Shown here one piece after another: positions 8,143 through 16,620 of a DNA stretch of 17,358 nucleotides (the first letter of the stretch is position 1; the number at the start of each line of letters is the position of its first letter). The position numbers and the translations under genes are program-made. Source of the DNA: an uncultured Collinsella sp. (GTDB taxonomy: Bacteria; Actinomycetota; Coriobacteriia; Coriobacteriales; Coriobacteriaceae); contig USBA01000017.1 in assembly GCA_900552735.1 (NCBI GenBank), forward strand, positions 1 to 17,358, given 5' to 3'. The notes under the pieces are model-generated. The model saw only the letters and a list, made by a program, of their open reading frames with translations, was not told where the DNA came from and ran no database searches.

Positions 8143-8523
8143 CTACTGCATGGTTTTGGGGGCTACCAGGTCGAGCATCTCGTGCAGTTTGTCGCGCGTG
8201 ACGCCCAGGGTTTCGGCTTGGCTCGCCGCTTTCGCAAGTAGCTCTTCGATATGGCAGAGCTGGTTTTCGCGCAAGAGTTCCTGGTTGCCCTCGGCGACAA
8301 AGCAGCCCTTGCCCTGCACGGTGCAGATAAACCCGAGTTGCTCTAGGTCGGCGTAGGCGCGCTTGGTGGTGATGACGCTCACACCCAGGTCGCTCGCGAG
8401 TGCACGGATGCTGGGGAGTTTGGCTCCCGCAGTGAGCGTGCCCGAAAGGATTTGAGCTTTGACCTGCGAGGATATCTGCTCTTAGATGGGCTTGTCGCTT
8501 GAATTTGATAGGATGATGTCCAC
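8143..8523 (-). pseudogene. GntR-family (YtrA-like) repressor interrupted by an early stop
   Basis: From GTG 8523, with AAGGAG five bases upstream, the frame reads a short GntR/YtrA-type repressor of 126 codons. It opens VDIILSNSSDKPI, then a TAA at codon 14 (8482-8484), then EQISSQVKAQILSG and the winged helix with LPSIRALASDLGVSVITTKR. The family has Tyr where the stop falls (PIYEQI), so a single base change from TAC or TAT explains it. The rest of the frame is intact to the TAG at 8143. An internal GTG at 8382 would give a 79-residue protein without the first part of the DNA-binding domain. In intact relatives this protein represses its own ABC operon. A sequencing error is the alternative. 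Confidence 0.8.
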
Positions 8524-8550
8524 AGCGGCTCCTTAGCTGTTGGGCTACAC

Positions 8551-8584
8551 GTGTATATAACCGGTAAGCACAGTATATATACAC
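8551..8584. promoter_or_regulatory. Palindromic operator-like site upstream of the GntR-ABC operon
   Basis: GTGTATATA (8551-8559) and TATATACAC (8576-8584) form a perfect 9-bp inverted repeat with a 16-base spacer, 28 bases upstream of the GntR start. YtrA-type GntR repressors bind AT-rich dyads with GT/AC ends at exactly this place. The same AT-rich bases could supply the minus-strand -10 region. Binding is inferred, not shown. Confidence 0.55.
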
Positions 8585-8633
8585 TATGCACAGTTATGCA
8601 AGAGGTAAATACGGATTGTCCGCTCGTTCATTC

Positions 8634-8931
8634 ATCTCAATCTGTAACATCTGGAACCGATTTGGACGGCTACCTGTTACAGATTGAGATTTTGCTGGCG
8701 GGCCCCACCTGGTTGTCTCAATCTGTAACAACTGGAGAAGATTTTGGCTGCTAGATGTTATAGATCGAGACATTGGTCATCCGTCTATCCTTATATCTCA
8801 ATCTGTAACAGATGGACCCGTTTTGAGTGGCTAGATGTTACAGATTGAGATCTTTCTGGGACGCCCACCTGGTTGTCTAAATCTGTAACAGGTAGAGGTT
8901 CAAAAACCGTCTAGATGTTACAGATCGAGAC
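8634..8931. repeat. Tandem array of four 57-nt palindromic units (eight alternating 16-nt elements)
   Basis: Units lie at 8634-8690, 8715-8771, 8795-8851 and 8875-8931. Each is exactly 16 nt + 25 nt + 16 nt inverted. The element is (A/G)TCTCAATCTGTAACA; units 1 and 3 are perfect palindromes with outer A/T ends, and units 2 and 4 have outer G/C ends with one or two mismatches. Unit starts are 81, 80 and 80 bases apart and the gaps are 24, 23 and 23. The 25-nt loops vary but share a TGG near the start and, in three of four, CTAGA at the end. Gaps 1 and 3 share CCACCTGGTT, so the array has a higher-order two-unit repeat of about 160 bases. It fills the gap between the divergent GntR-ABC operon and prfC; no gene is credible in it. 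Confidence 0.9.
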
Positions 8932-9021
8932 AAACTGCTGCGGAGTGTCGCCATCGACTGCTAACCAGGCCCCAACTGATGAATTTGTCCTGATAGGTGC
9001 CCTATGGCGAGGTTTCACGGC

Positions 9022-9027
9022 TACAAT
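9022..9027 (+). promoter_or_regulatory. Putative -10 element for prfC
   Basis: TACAAT lies 50 bases upstream of the prfC start, in the same GGCTACAAT-like context seen before other genes here. No convincing -35 is found at 16-18 bases. Confidence 0.35.
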
Positions 9028-9076
9028 AGGGCAGTTACATCGACGTAATGCATATAGAACGCAAGAAAGGATCCGC

Positions 9077-10690
<1,614 letters not shown>

Positions 10691-10700
10691 CGCACCAGTG

Positions 10701-10722
10701 CGGTGGCCCTGCGGGGCCGCCG
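10701..10722 (+). terminator. GC-rich hairpin after prfC, possible terminator
   Basis: CGGTGGCCC and GGGCCGCCG form a 9-bp stem (one G-T pair) with a four-base loop, eleven bases after the prfC stop. No T-run follows, so intrinsic termination is doubtful. Confidence 0.35.
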
Positions 10723-10732
10723 CGCCGATTGC

Positions 10733-10761
10733 TTGCCTGATGCCGCGTGAGCGGCTATCAT
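10733..10761 (+). promoter_or_regulatory. Sigma-70-type promoter for the transporter-SDR operon
   Basis: TTGCCT (10733-10738), a 17-base spacer and TATCAT (10756-10761) make a good housekeeping promoter. Transcription would begin near 10768 and give a leader of about 80 nt before the ATG at 10847, which contains the hairpin at 10792-10827. Confidence 0.55.
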
Positions 10762-10791
10762 ACCCACCGTCGTCTCAAGACCGGGGCGTCC

Positions 10792-10840
10792 GAGCAGTTC
10801 GGGTCCGATATCCTGCTCGTTAAACCTAAAACCAAAGGAG
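10792..10840 (+). promoter_or_regulatory. Structured leader: hairpin plus tail capable of an H-type pseudoknot
   Basis: GAGCAG (10792-10797) pairs with CTGCTC (10813-10818). Loop bases GGGT (10801-10804) can pair with tail bases ACCT (10824-10827), just before the ribosome site AAAGGAG (10834-10840). This is the general layout of small preQ1 riboswitches, and the gene it precedes is a queuosine-precursor transporter type. The conserved preQ1-I bases are only partly present (a UUC loop start, but no A-run tail ending CUAA), so it may be a variant or a chance structure. Confidence 0.35.
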
Positions 10841-10846
10841 TACATA

Positions 10847-11569
10847 ATGATCAAGAAGGTCATGGAGGACTACAAGGTCCTGTTGCGGAGCATTCCCGCG
10901 GCAACGGTTTCGCTGTTTTTCGTGAGCGTCATCATGATGAACCTGCTGGCCAACAAAGAGCTCATCAGCCTGCCGTATCTGGCACTCGATTGCGGCTTTG
11001 TGGTGAGCTGGGTTTCGTTTTTGTGCCAGGACATGATCTGCAAACGCTTTGGCGCCAAGGCATCCATCAAAATCTCTATCCTCGCACTGCTGGTCAACCT
11101 TGCCGTGAGCCTGTGCTTTTGGGCGTGCTCGCTCACGCCCGGCATGTGGGGCGCGTACTACGACACGGGCATGATCGAGGTCAACACCGCTCTTAACGCC
11201 ACCATCGGCGGCACCTGGTACGTGGTGCTGGGCTCTTCGCTGGCAATGCTCGTCTCTGCCGTGGTTAACTCCACGCTCAACCAGTCGCTCGGCCGCATGC
11301 TCAAAAAGAATAATTTTGCGAGCTTCGCCTTCCGCTCCTATGTGTCCACGGGTGTTGGCCAGTTTATCGACAACCTGGTCTTTGCCATTGTGGTGAGCCA
11401 CACGTTCTTTGGTTGGACCTGGGTGCAGGTCCTTATGTGCTCACTGACCGGCGCTGTCGCCGAGCTGCTGTGCGAGGTCTTCCTGAGCCCCGTGGGCTAC
11501 AAGGTCGTGCGCGGCTGGGAGCGCGAGAATGTGGGCTCCGAGTACCTCGAGCGCCACGCAACCGCCTAA
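10847..11569 (+). CDS. VUT-family (YhhQ-like) queuosine precursor transporter
   Basis: A 240-residue inner-membrane protein with about six helices, of the YhhQ/DUF165 (VUT, COG1738) family. Visible family features are MMNLLANKE near the start of the first helix, the FLCQDMICKRFG loop, and VGQFIDNLVFAIV in the second half, where Gln and Asp are strongly conserved. Characterised members import queuosine precursors such as preQ0 or preQ1 for tRNA modification. ATG 10847 has AAAGGAG at ideal spacing. It starts an operon with the SDR gene nine bases downstream. No queuosine biosynthesis gene is in this window, so the substrate rests on family membership. Confidence 0.85.
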   Translation: MIKKVMEDYKVLLRSIPAATVSLFFVSVIMMNLLANKELISLPYLALDCGFVVSWVSFLCQDMICKRFGAKASIKISILALLVNLAVSLCFWACSLTPGMWGAYYDTGMIEVNTALNATIGGTWYVVLGSSLAMLVSAVVNSTLNQSLGRMLKKNNFASFAFRSYVSTGVGQFIDNLVFAIVVSHTFFGWTWVQVLMCSLTGAVAELLCEVFLSPVGYKVVRGWERENVGSEYLERHATA

Positions 11570-11578
11570 GGAGCAAGT

Positions 11579-12259
11579 ATGCGGGTTTTGATCACGGGCG
11601 CTTCGGGCGGTATCGGAGCCGCGTGCGTGCAGCGCTTTTTGGACGAGGGCCACGAGGTCGTGGGCTTTGATCTGCTGCCGGCGGCAATCGAACACGAGCG
11701 CTACCGCCATCTGATCGTTGATGTACGCGAGCCGGACTCGTTTCCAGGCGACCTTGAACCCCAGGTAATCGTGAACGTTGCCGGTACGCAGGATTCGGCC
11801 GACGATATCGCCGCCAACCTGTGTGGCACCATCAACGTGACCGAGCGCTACGCCTTTGTGGGGGAGGGGCTCGCCGCCAAGCCTGCGCCGGCTATCAAAT
11901 CCGTGGTCAATGTGGGGTCGGCGAGCGGGCATACGGGATCGGAGTTTCCCGCCTATGCCGCCAGCAAGGGTGGCGTTATCGCCTACACCAAGAACCTTGC
12001 AAACCGTCTGGCGCCGCAGGCCATCGCCAACAGTGTGGACCCGGGTGGCGTTATCACGCCGCTCAACCGTTGTGTGATGGAAGACGAGCACCTGTGGAAC
12101 CAGATTATGGAGCTCACGCCGCTTAAGCGCTGGGCCACTGCCCAAGAGATCGCCGAGTGGATCTACTTTGTGGGCGTGACCAACCGGTTTATGACCGGGC
12201 AGAGCCTGCTGATCGATGGCGGCGAGGCCGGCCGCACACAATTTATTTGGCCTGAATAG
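11579..12259 (+). CDS. SDR-family NAD(P)-dependent oxidoreductase
   Basis: A 226-residue cytosolic short-chain dehydrogenase/reductase. It has the classical cofactor motif TGASGGIG (6-13), the NVAG motif (66-69, usual NNAG), a catalytic serine region NVGSAS (111-116) and the YAASK active site with Tyr126 and Lys130. Near the C-terminus DPGGVITP and LLIDGG are also typical. It is slightly short because part of the region between strands 2 and 4 is reduced. The substrate is unknown. It starts at ATG 11579, preceded by AAGGAG, nine bases after the VUT transporter stop, and shares its transcript and the downstream terminator. The reason for its coupling to a queuosine-precursor transporter is not evident. 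Confidence 0.92.
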   Translation: MRVLITGASGGIGAACVQRFLDEGHEVVGFDLLPAAIEHERYRHLIVDVREPDSFPGDLEPQVIVNVAGTQDSADDIAANLCGTINVTERYAFVGEGLAAKPAPAIKSVVNVGSASGHTGSEFPAYAASKGGVIAYTKNLANRLAPQAIANSVDPGGVITPLNRCVMEDEHLWNQIMELTPLKRWATAQEIAEWIYFVGVTNRFMTGQSLLIDGGEAGRTQFIWPE

Positions 12260-12296
12260 GAAACGCGCCCGATGGAAAGCCGTCGGGCGCGTTTTT
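12260..12296. terminator. Strong bidirectional rho-independent terminator
   Basis: ACGCGCCCGATGG (12263-12275) and CCGTCGGGCGCGT (12280-12292) form a 13-bp stem with one T-G pair and an AAAG loop. T5 follows on the plus strand and an AAA lies on the other side. It separates the SDR gene from convergent ung and can serve both. Confidence 0.9.
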
Positions 12297-12309
12297 GATG
12301 TATCGATTT

Positions 12310-13035
12310 TTAGCCGAGGCAAGTCCAGTTGACGGGGGTCGAGCCGTGCTGCTCGAGTAGCCGATTGGCTGCCGAGAAGGGGCGCGATCCCATAAAAGCG
12401 GGGAGTTCTGCCGTGGCACGGTTGGCCGAAAGCGGCGAGGGGTGCGTGGAGGCCAGGCAGAACTTGCCGGTTGCCTTGCCCGCGCCGGTCGCGGCGAGCT
12501 TGCCTTCGACCATCTGCTGGGCAAATCGGCCCCATGCCAAAAAGACTACCGGTTGGGGCAGCTGGCAGCAGCGTTCGATAACGTAGTCGGTGAGCGTGCT
12601 CCAGCCCAGTTTGGCGTGCGAGTTGGCGGCATGCTCGCGCACGGTGAGCGTGGTGTTGAGGAGCAGGACGCCCTGCTGTGCCCATGGGGTTAGGTCTCCC
12701 GTGGCGGGAATGGGGTAGCCCAGATCGGCATTGAGTTCCTTGTAGATGTTGCGCAGGCTCGGCGGCAACTTGGTTTGCGTCGCGGGGACCGAGAACGACA
12801 GCCCCATAGCCTGGCTGGGTCCGTGATAGGGGTCTTGACCCAAGATGACAACCTTGACCTGGTCGGCCGGCGTGTAGGCGAGGGCATTGAGGATGTCGTC
12901 TTGTGCCGGGTAGATAGTCTGCTCGGCACGCAAAAGGGCGATGCGCTCGAGCAGCTGGTTCGTAGTGTCACGTACCGGCTGCGGCGCATCGCCCAACCAA
13001 GTTGCTATGTTGCGGTCGCGGGTCGCGGCGTCCAT
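12310..13035 (-). CDS. ung: Uracil-DNA glycosylase (family 1)
   Basis: A 241-residue base-excision repair enzyme that removes uracil from DNA. Motif A GQDPYHGP (66-73) carries the catalytic Asp68, and motif B HPSPLS (198-203) carries the catalytic His198. PPSLRNIYKEL (91-101) and LLLNTTLTVR (124-133) are also family-typical. Length is normal and no key residue is missing. ATG 13035 has AAAGGAG five bases upstream. Transcription likely starts from a TACAAT element at 13071-13076 on the minus strand, and ends at the shared terminator near 12290. Confidence 0.97.
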   Translation of the reverse strand: MDAATRDRNIATWLGDAPQPVRDTTNQLLERIALLRAEQTIYPAQDDILNALAYTPADQVKVVILGQDPYHGPSQAMGLSFSVPATQTKLPPSLRNIYKELNADLGYPIPATGDLTPWAQQGVLLLNTTLTVREHAANSHAKLGWSTLTDYVIERCCQLPQPVVFLAWGRFAQQMVEGKLAATGAGKATGKFCLASTHPSPLSANRATAELPAFMGSRPFSAANRLLEQHGSTPVNWTCLG

Positions 13036-13070
13036 GGGGCTCCTTTACGTCAGATGCTCTGTTGACATCT

Positions 13071-13076
13071 ATTGTA
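13071..13076 (-). promoter_or_regulatory. Putative -10 element for ung
   Basis: TACAAT on the minus strand, 36 bases upstream of the ung start. No clear -35 at standard spacing. Confidence 0.4.
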
Positions 13077-13123
13077 AAGGCGCACCGGTTGCCTTTATGC
13101 CACGGCTGTATGAGGAGTGGGGT

Positions 13124-14026
13124 CTACGAGACGTGCTCGGGCGCTCCTGCCATGCCAGCCTGTCCATGTGCGCGAAGGTGCGGAAGTTCGACGGTTGCCA
13201 CCATGACGCCGGTGAGGATGAGGGCGGCGCCAAAGAAGGCGATGGGGCTGAGGACCTCGCCGACCAGGAAGAACGAGAAGACGGCGGAGCATACCGGCTC
13301 GAGCGAGAAGGCGAAGCCGGTGGTCTCGGCAGGCACGTGGGGCTGCACGAGCGTTTGGGTGATAAAGCCATAGGCAGAGCAGATGAGTGCGAGCGCGACG
13401 ACAACGACAATCTCGCTAGGCGTGCCGGGAAGCGTGAAACCGCCAAAGGTGAATGCGGCGATACCCGAGAATAAGCCGCCGAAGCCCAGCTGCCAAACGC
13501 CCAGAGCAAGCGGATCGACTTCCTCGACAAAGCGCTTGGCCACGATAATGTGGCTGGCATAGATAAAAGCCGAGAGCAGCATGATGATTGCGCCGGGATT
13601 CAGGCTGGTAAAGTCGGCGCCCGAGAGCAGCAGCATGCCGCAGGTGACGATGGCGGTGCCGACGAGTACCTTGCGCTCGGGGGCGCGACGCAGCAGGGCT
13701 GCGTTGGCAAACGGCACGATTACGACTGTCAGGCTCTGCAAAAAGCCGGCGGTGGAGGCGGAGGTGAGGCTGGAGCCCAGGCACATGCACGTGAGCTCGG
13801 ATGCCATGATGGCACCGATGATGGCGGCGCGAACCATAAGGTCGCGGTTGATGCGCAACGCGTGCTTGTGGAAGAGCAGCAGACAGGCCGCAAAGGCGAT
13901 GATGCAGCGCAGCGCAACGATGCTCGTGGCGTTCATGCTGTCCATGCCGATCTTCATGAGGGGATACGAAAAGCCCCATGCGACGGGAACGGAAAATGAG
14001 AGCGCGATTGCTTTTTTGCGATCCAT
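13124..14026 (-). CDS. EamA/DMT-family transporter
   Basis: A 300-residue membrane protein with ten hydrophobic segments in two EamA repeats. It opens MDRKKAIALSFSVPVAWGFSYP, continuing to LMKIGMD, the usual DMT first helix. The C-terminal tail after the last helix is hydrophilic. Typical substrates of the family are amino acids, nucleosides or other metabolites; this one cannot be assigned. ATG 14026 is preceded by AAAGGAG. The gene is transcribed divergently from a LysR regulator across 158 bases, an arrangement in which the regulator commonly controls the transporter. It is unrelated in detail to the EamA gene at 5217-6092, whose two halves are much more alike. Confidence 0.9.
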   Translation of the reverse strand: MDRKKAIALSFSVPVAWGFSYPLMKIGMDSMNATSIVALRCIIAFAACLLLFHKHALRINRDLMVRAAIIGAIMASELTCMCLGSSLTSASTAGFLQSLTVVIVPFANAALLRRAPERKVLVGTAIVTCGMLLLSGADFTSLNPGAIIMLLSAFIYASHIIVAKRFVEEVDPLALGVWQLGFGGLFSGIAAFTFGGFTLPGTPSEIVVVVALALICSAYGFITQTLVQPHVPAETTGFAFSLEPVCSAVFSFFLVGEVLSPIAFFGAALILTGVMVATVELPHLRAHGQAGMAGAPEHVS

Positions 14027-14101
14027 GGGACTCCTTTTGTTACAGAACGGTTTCGCACAAAGGATTCTGCTCTCAGATGTGGATGTAGTAAAGCGAATGT
14101 A

Positions 14102-14119
14102 TCTTCAGTATGATTAAGA
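14102..14119. promoter_or_regulatory. Candidate LysR binding site in the divergent intergenic region
   Basis: TCTT-N10-AAGA is an interrupted dyad with the T-N11-A spacing character of LysR sites, midway between the divergent transporter and LysR genes. It is short and could be chance. Confidence 0.3.
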
Positions 14120-14184
14120 AATGCTAATGTTGGCAGAAAAAGCCCTGGCAAAACGTTTTACGGCTGCATTGATGGGGAGGCACG

Positions 14185-15051
14185 ATGGCATCGCGGTATC
14201 AGATTGTTTGTATGGTGGTCGATCGCGGCAGCCTTAAAGGCGCAGCGGACGAGCTGGGCTATACGCAAAGTGCGGTGAGCCAGGCCGTCAAGGCGCTCGA
14301 GCGCGAGCTGGGTACCACGCTTATCGAGCGCGGAAAGCAGGGCGTCTCGCTTACGCGCGACGGTAAACAATATCTGCCGTACCTGCGCCAGATCGTGACC
14401 GCCGAGGCCGAGCTCGAGGGCAAGCGCCAGGAGCTGCTGGGGCTTTCGTCGACTGATATTCGCATTGCGACGTTTACCAACGTGAGTCGTACCGTGCTGC
14501 CGCGTGTGATCCGCGACTTTGGAGCGCTGCACCCGGGCGTGCACTTTACCCTCAAGCAGGGAGATTACACGCGCAACGCCCAGTGGGTGCACGACGGCGT
14601 AGTGGATTTTTGCTTTACGGCACGCGGGTTTACCGCGGGGCTCGAGAAGCGCGTGGTCTATCACGACGAGTTGGTGGCACTGTTGCCGGCTGCGCATCCG
14701 CTGACGGCAAAGGAAAAGGTGACGCTCGCCGATCTGGCGTCCGAGCCGTTTGTGTTGCTGGATGAGGGCGAACAGAGCCTGGTGCTCGATGCATTCGCGG
14801 CGCATGGGCTGTCGCCGCACGTGACGAGTGAGGTGACCGACGACTACACCATCATGGCGATGGTGGAGGAGGGCCTGGGCGTGAGCATGCTCTACCGTCG
14901 TACTGTGGAGGGCATGCGAGCCGATATTTGTGTGCGGCCCATCGTGCATGCCCCCTCGCGTGACGTGGTGGCCGCATGGCGCAGCTGGGACACCATGCCC
15001 ATCGCCACGAGGCGCTTTATCGACTATATGAGCTCGCATATTGTCAATTAA
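14185..15051 (+). CDS. LysR-family transcriptional regulator
   Basis: A 288-residue regulator. The N-terminal winged helix (about 1-60) contains GSLKGAADELGYTQSAVSQAVKALE, here seen as GSLKGAADELGY and QSAVSQAVKALE, followed by GTTLIERGKQGVSLTRDG, the standard LysR HTH and wing. From about residue 88 it has a periplasmic-binding-like effector domain (DIRIATFTNVSRTVLPRVI and EGLGVSMLYRR). ATG 14185 has GGGGAGG upstream. The N-terminus is a few residues shorter than in many LysR proteins, but the HTH is complete. It is divergent from the EamA transporter, its most likely target. The effector is unknown. Confidence 0.93.
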   Translation: MASRYQIVCMVVDRGSLKGAADELGYTQSAVSQAVKALERELGTTLIERGKQGVSLTRDGKQYLPYLRQIVTAEAELEGKRQELLGLSSTDIRIATFTNVSRTVLPRVIRDFGALHPGVHFTLKQGDYTRNAQWVHDGVVDFCFTARGFTAGLEKRVVYHDELVALLPAAHPLTAKEKVTLADLASEPFVLLDEGEQSLVLDAFAAHGLSPHVTSEVTDDYTIMAMVEEGLGVSMLYRRTVEGMRADICVRPIVHAPSRDVVAAWRSWDTMPIATRRFIDYMSSHIVN

Positions 15052-15057
15052 TGACTG

Positions 15058-15093
15058 GCGCGGTGTTGAGCGCGGTGTTTAGCGCGGTGTTTA
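15058..15093. repeat. 12-nt tandem repeat at the end of the MATE gene
   Basis: GCGCGGTGTTGA, GCGCGGTGTTTA and GCGCGGTGTTTA follow one another, with a partial fourth copy after 15093. On the minus strand each TTA copy supplies an in-frame TAA, and the first of these is the MATE stop codon. Confidence 0.75.
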
Positions 15094-16473
15094 GCGGGCT
15101 GTCGCTTTGGCTTGGGTGGCGCGATAGGTGCGTGCCGGGTGGCAGAGTAGTACCGCCACGACCATAAAGAACGCCGTGGTACCCAGGCTGATGGGGTAGA
15201 CCATCATGATGTTCGCAAAGGTGCGGAAGCGCGGGAACACGCAGAACACCCAATAGAAGCGGATGCCGCAGACGCAGATCATGGTGATGAGGGCGGGTGT
15301 GAGCGAGATGCCAAAGCCGCGCAGGTAGCCTGACATGTTTTCGTAGAACATGCTAAAGGCGTACGCCGGGAAAATCGAGCACACGCGGATATAGCCGATC
15401 GAGACGATGTTGGGATCGCTGTTGAACAGCGACAAGATCTCGCGCCCCAGGCCGACAATAACGATGATCGTGGTGAGTGCAACGATGCCGCCTTCGACCA
15501 GGCAGACCTTGAGCGTCTTGGTGCAGCGGCCGATCTGGCGGGCACCGTGGTTTTGTCCCACAAAGGTGGTGCACGCCTGGCTAAAGCTGTTGAGCAGGTT
15601 GTAGCACACGTACTCCAGACTCATGGCGGCGCTCGATGCCGCCATGACCTCGGTGCCCAGGCTGTTGATGGCAGACTGGATGATGATGTTGGCGACGGCA
15701 AAGACGGCGCTTTGGATGCCGGCGGGCAGGCCGATCTTGACGATGCGCTTGAGGGCGACGGGGTCGATAGCCAAGTCGCGCGGGGTGACGCGGACGACGG
15801 AGTCGGTCTTGAGCAGGCGGATAAAGAGCGTGGCGGCGCTGACGGTGTAGGCGATGGCGGTGGCGATGGCGACGCCCGCGACGCCCCAGTGGAGCACAGG
15901 GACAAAGATGAGGTCCAGGCCAATGTTGAGGACGGTGGACACGGCAAGTGCCTGCAGCGGCATGCGGGTGATGCCGACGGAGCGGAAGATCGCGGCCTCA
16001 AAGTTGTAGAGCAAAATCGAGGGCATGCTGAGCAAAAAGACGCGTAGATAGAGTGAGGCGAGCGGCATGGTCTCGGCGGGAACGTTGAGCGCGGCGAGCA
16101 TGGGCTCGGCAAAGATCTCGCCCAGAGCGATGACGACAAAGCCCACGAGTGCCATTAAAATCGAGGTATGGACGGCACGTTTGACCATGTTCTGATCGTT
16201 GCGGCCGATAGCGTTGGCGATGACCACGTTGGAGCCAAGCGACATGCCAATAAACAGGTTGAGCATAAGACTGGTAAGCGGAACATTGGAGCCGACCGCC
16301 GCCATGGCGAGGGTTCCCTGGTCGCCCGAGAAGTTGCCGATGATGACCGTGGCGATGAGGTTCGACAGCTGCTCCAAGATGCTCGTGGCGGCCACGGGGA
16401 AGGCGAACAGGGGAATATTTCGCCACAGCGAGCCGGTGATCATGTCAATGTGCTTAGATGCGGTATCAGCCAT
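15091..16473 (-). CDS. MATE-family efflux transporter
   Basis: A 460-residue integral membrane protein with twelve predicted helices in two MatE halves, the normal family length. It opens with MITGSLWRNIPLFAFPVAAT, the usual first-helix region, and the second half begins near residue 235 (LKRIVKIGLPAGIQSAVFAV). Family members export cationic drugs or metabolites with Na+ or H+; the sequence resembles the large DinF/NorM-like group common in gut bacteria. The substrate is unknown. ATG 16473 is preceded by GATTGAGAG. The stop is inside a 12-nt tandem repeat. It is convergent with the LysR gene and divergent from rlmA. Confidence 0.93.
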   Translation of the reverse strand: MADTASKHIDMITGSLWRNIPLFAFPVAATSILEQLSNLIATVIIGNFSGDQGTLAMAAVGSNVPLTSLMLNLFIGMSLGSNVVIANAIGRNDQNMVKRAVHTSILMALVGFVVIALGEIFAEPMLAALNVPAETMPLASLYLRVFLLSMPSILLYNFEAAIFRSVGITRMPLQALAVSTVLNIGLDLIFVPVLHWGVAGVAIATAIAYTVSAATLFIRLLKTDSVVRVTPRDLAIDPVALKRIVKIGLPAGIQSAVFAVANIIIQSAINSLGTEVMAASSAAMSLEYVCYNLLNSFSQACTTFVGQNHGARQIGRCTKTLKVCLVEGGIVALTTIIVIVGLGREILSLFNSDPNIVSIGYIRVCSIFPAYAFSMFYENMSGYLRGFGISLTPALITMICVCGIRFYWVFCVFPRFRTFANIMMVYPISLGTTAFFMVVAVLLCHPARTYRATQAKATAR

Positions 16474-16477
16474 ACGC

Positions 16478-16493
16478 TCTCAATCTCTAACAT
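16478..16493 (-). repeat. Single element resembling the 8634-8931 array element, at the MATE ribosome site
   Basis: CTCTCAATCTCTAACA differs from the array element (A/G)TCTCAATCTGTAACA at only two positions. It lies a few bases upstream of the MATE start and overlaps its ribosome-binding region. It is a single element with no inverted partner. Confidence 0.4.
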
Positions 16494-16538
16494 GCTCTTT
16501 CGTGCTTATTTGCGCAGACGATGATACTCCTAATGCAA

Positions 16539-16620
16539 CCAGTCGGCACTTAGGGACGTTCCTTTTCTGTCGGCAGCTGGGGACACTCCTTAGTCATTCA
16601 AGAACGTCCCCAATGACTAG
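16539..16620. repeat. Dispersed palindromic repeat, copy 2 (degenerate 5' part)
   Basis: The 3' part AAGAACGTCCCC-A-ATGACTAG (16600-16620) matches the inverted part of copy 1 at 2609-2629. Upstream, AGTCGGCAC, GGGACGTTCC and GTCGGCAGCTGGGGAC are diverged versions of the direct units. Like copy 1, it sits in the gap between divergently transcribed genes and directly upstream of a plus-strand gene. Confidence 0.8.

Noticed and set aside
8120..8584. N-terminal 155-residue extension of the ABC ATPase
   Set aside because: It is the GntR gene read in another frame and has no family similarity.
8634..8931. CRISPR array
   Set aside because: The 16-nt elements alternate in orientation and form palindromic units, the intervening segments are partly conserved, and no cas gene is present.
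8915..9076. Upstream extension of prfC from ATG 8915
   Set aside because: It would translate a palindrome arm and the promoter region; the normal RF3 N-terminus and ribosome site are at 9077.
11441..12685. 414-residue minus-strand frame spanning the SDR gene, the terminator and part of ung
   Set aside because: It crosses two well-supported genes and a strong terminator and shows no domain.
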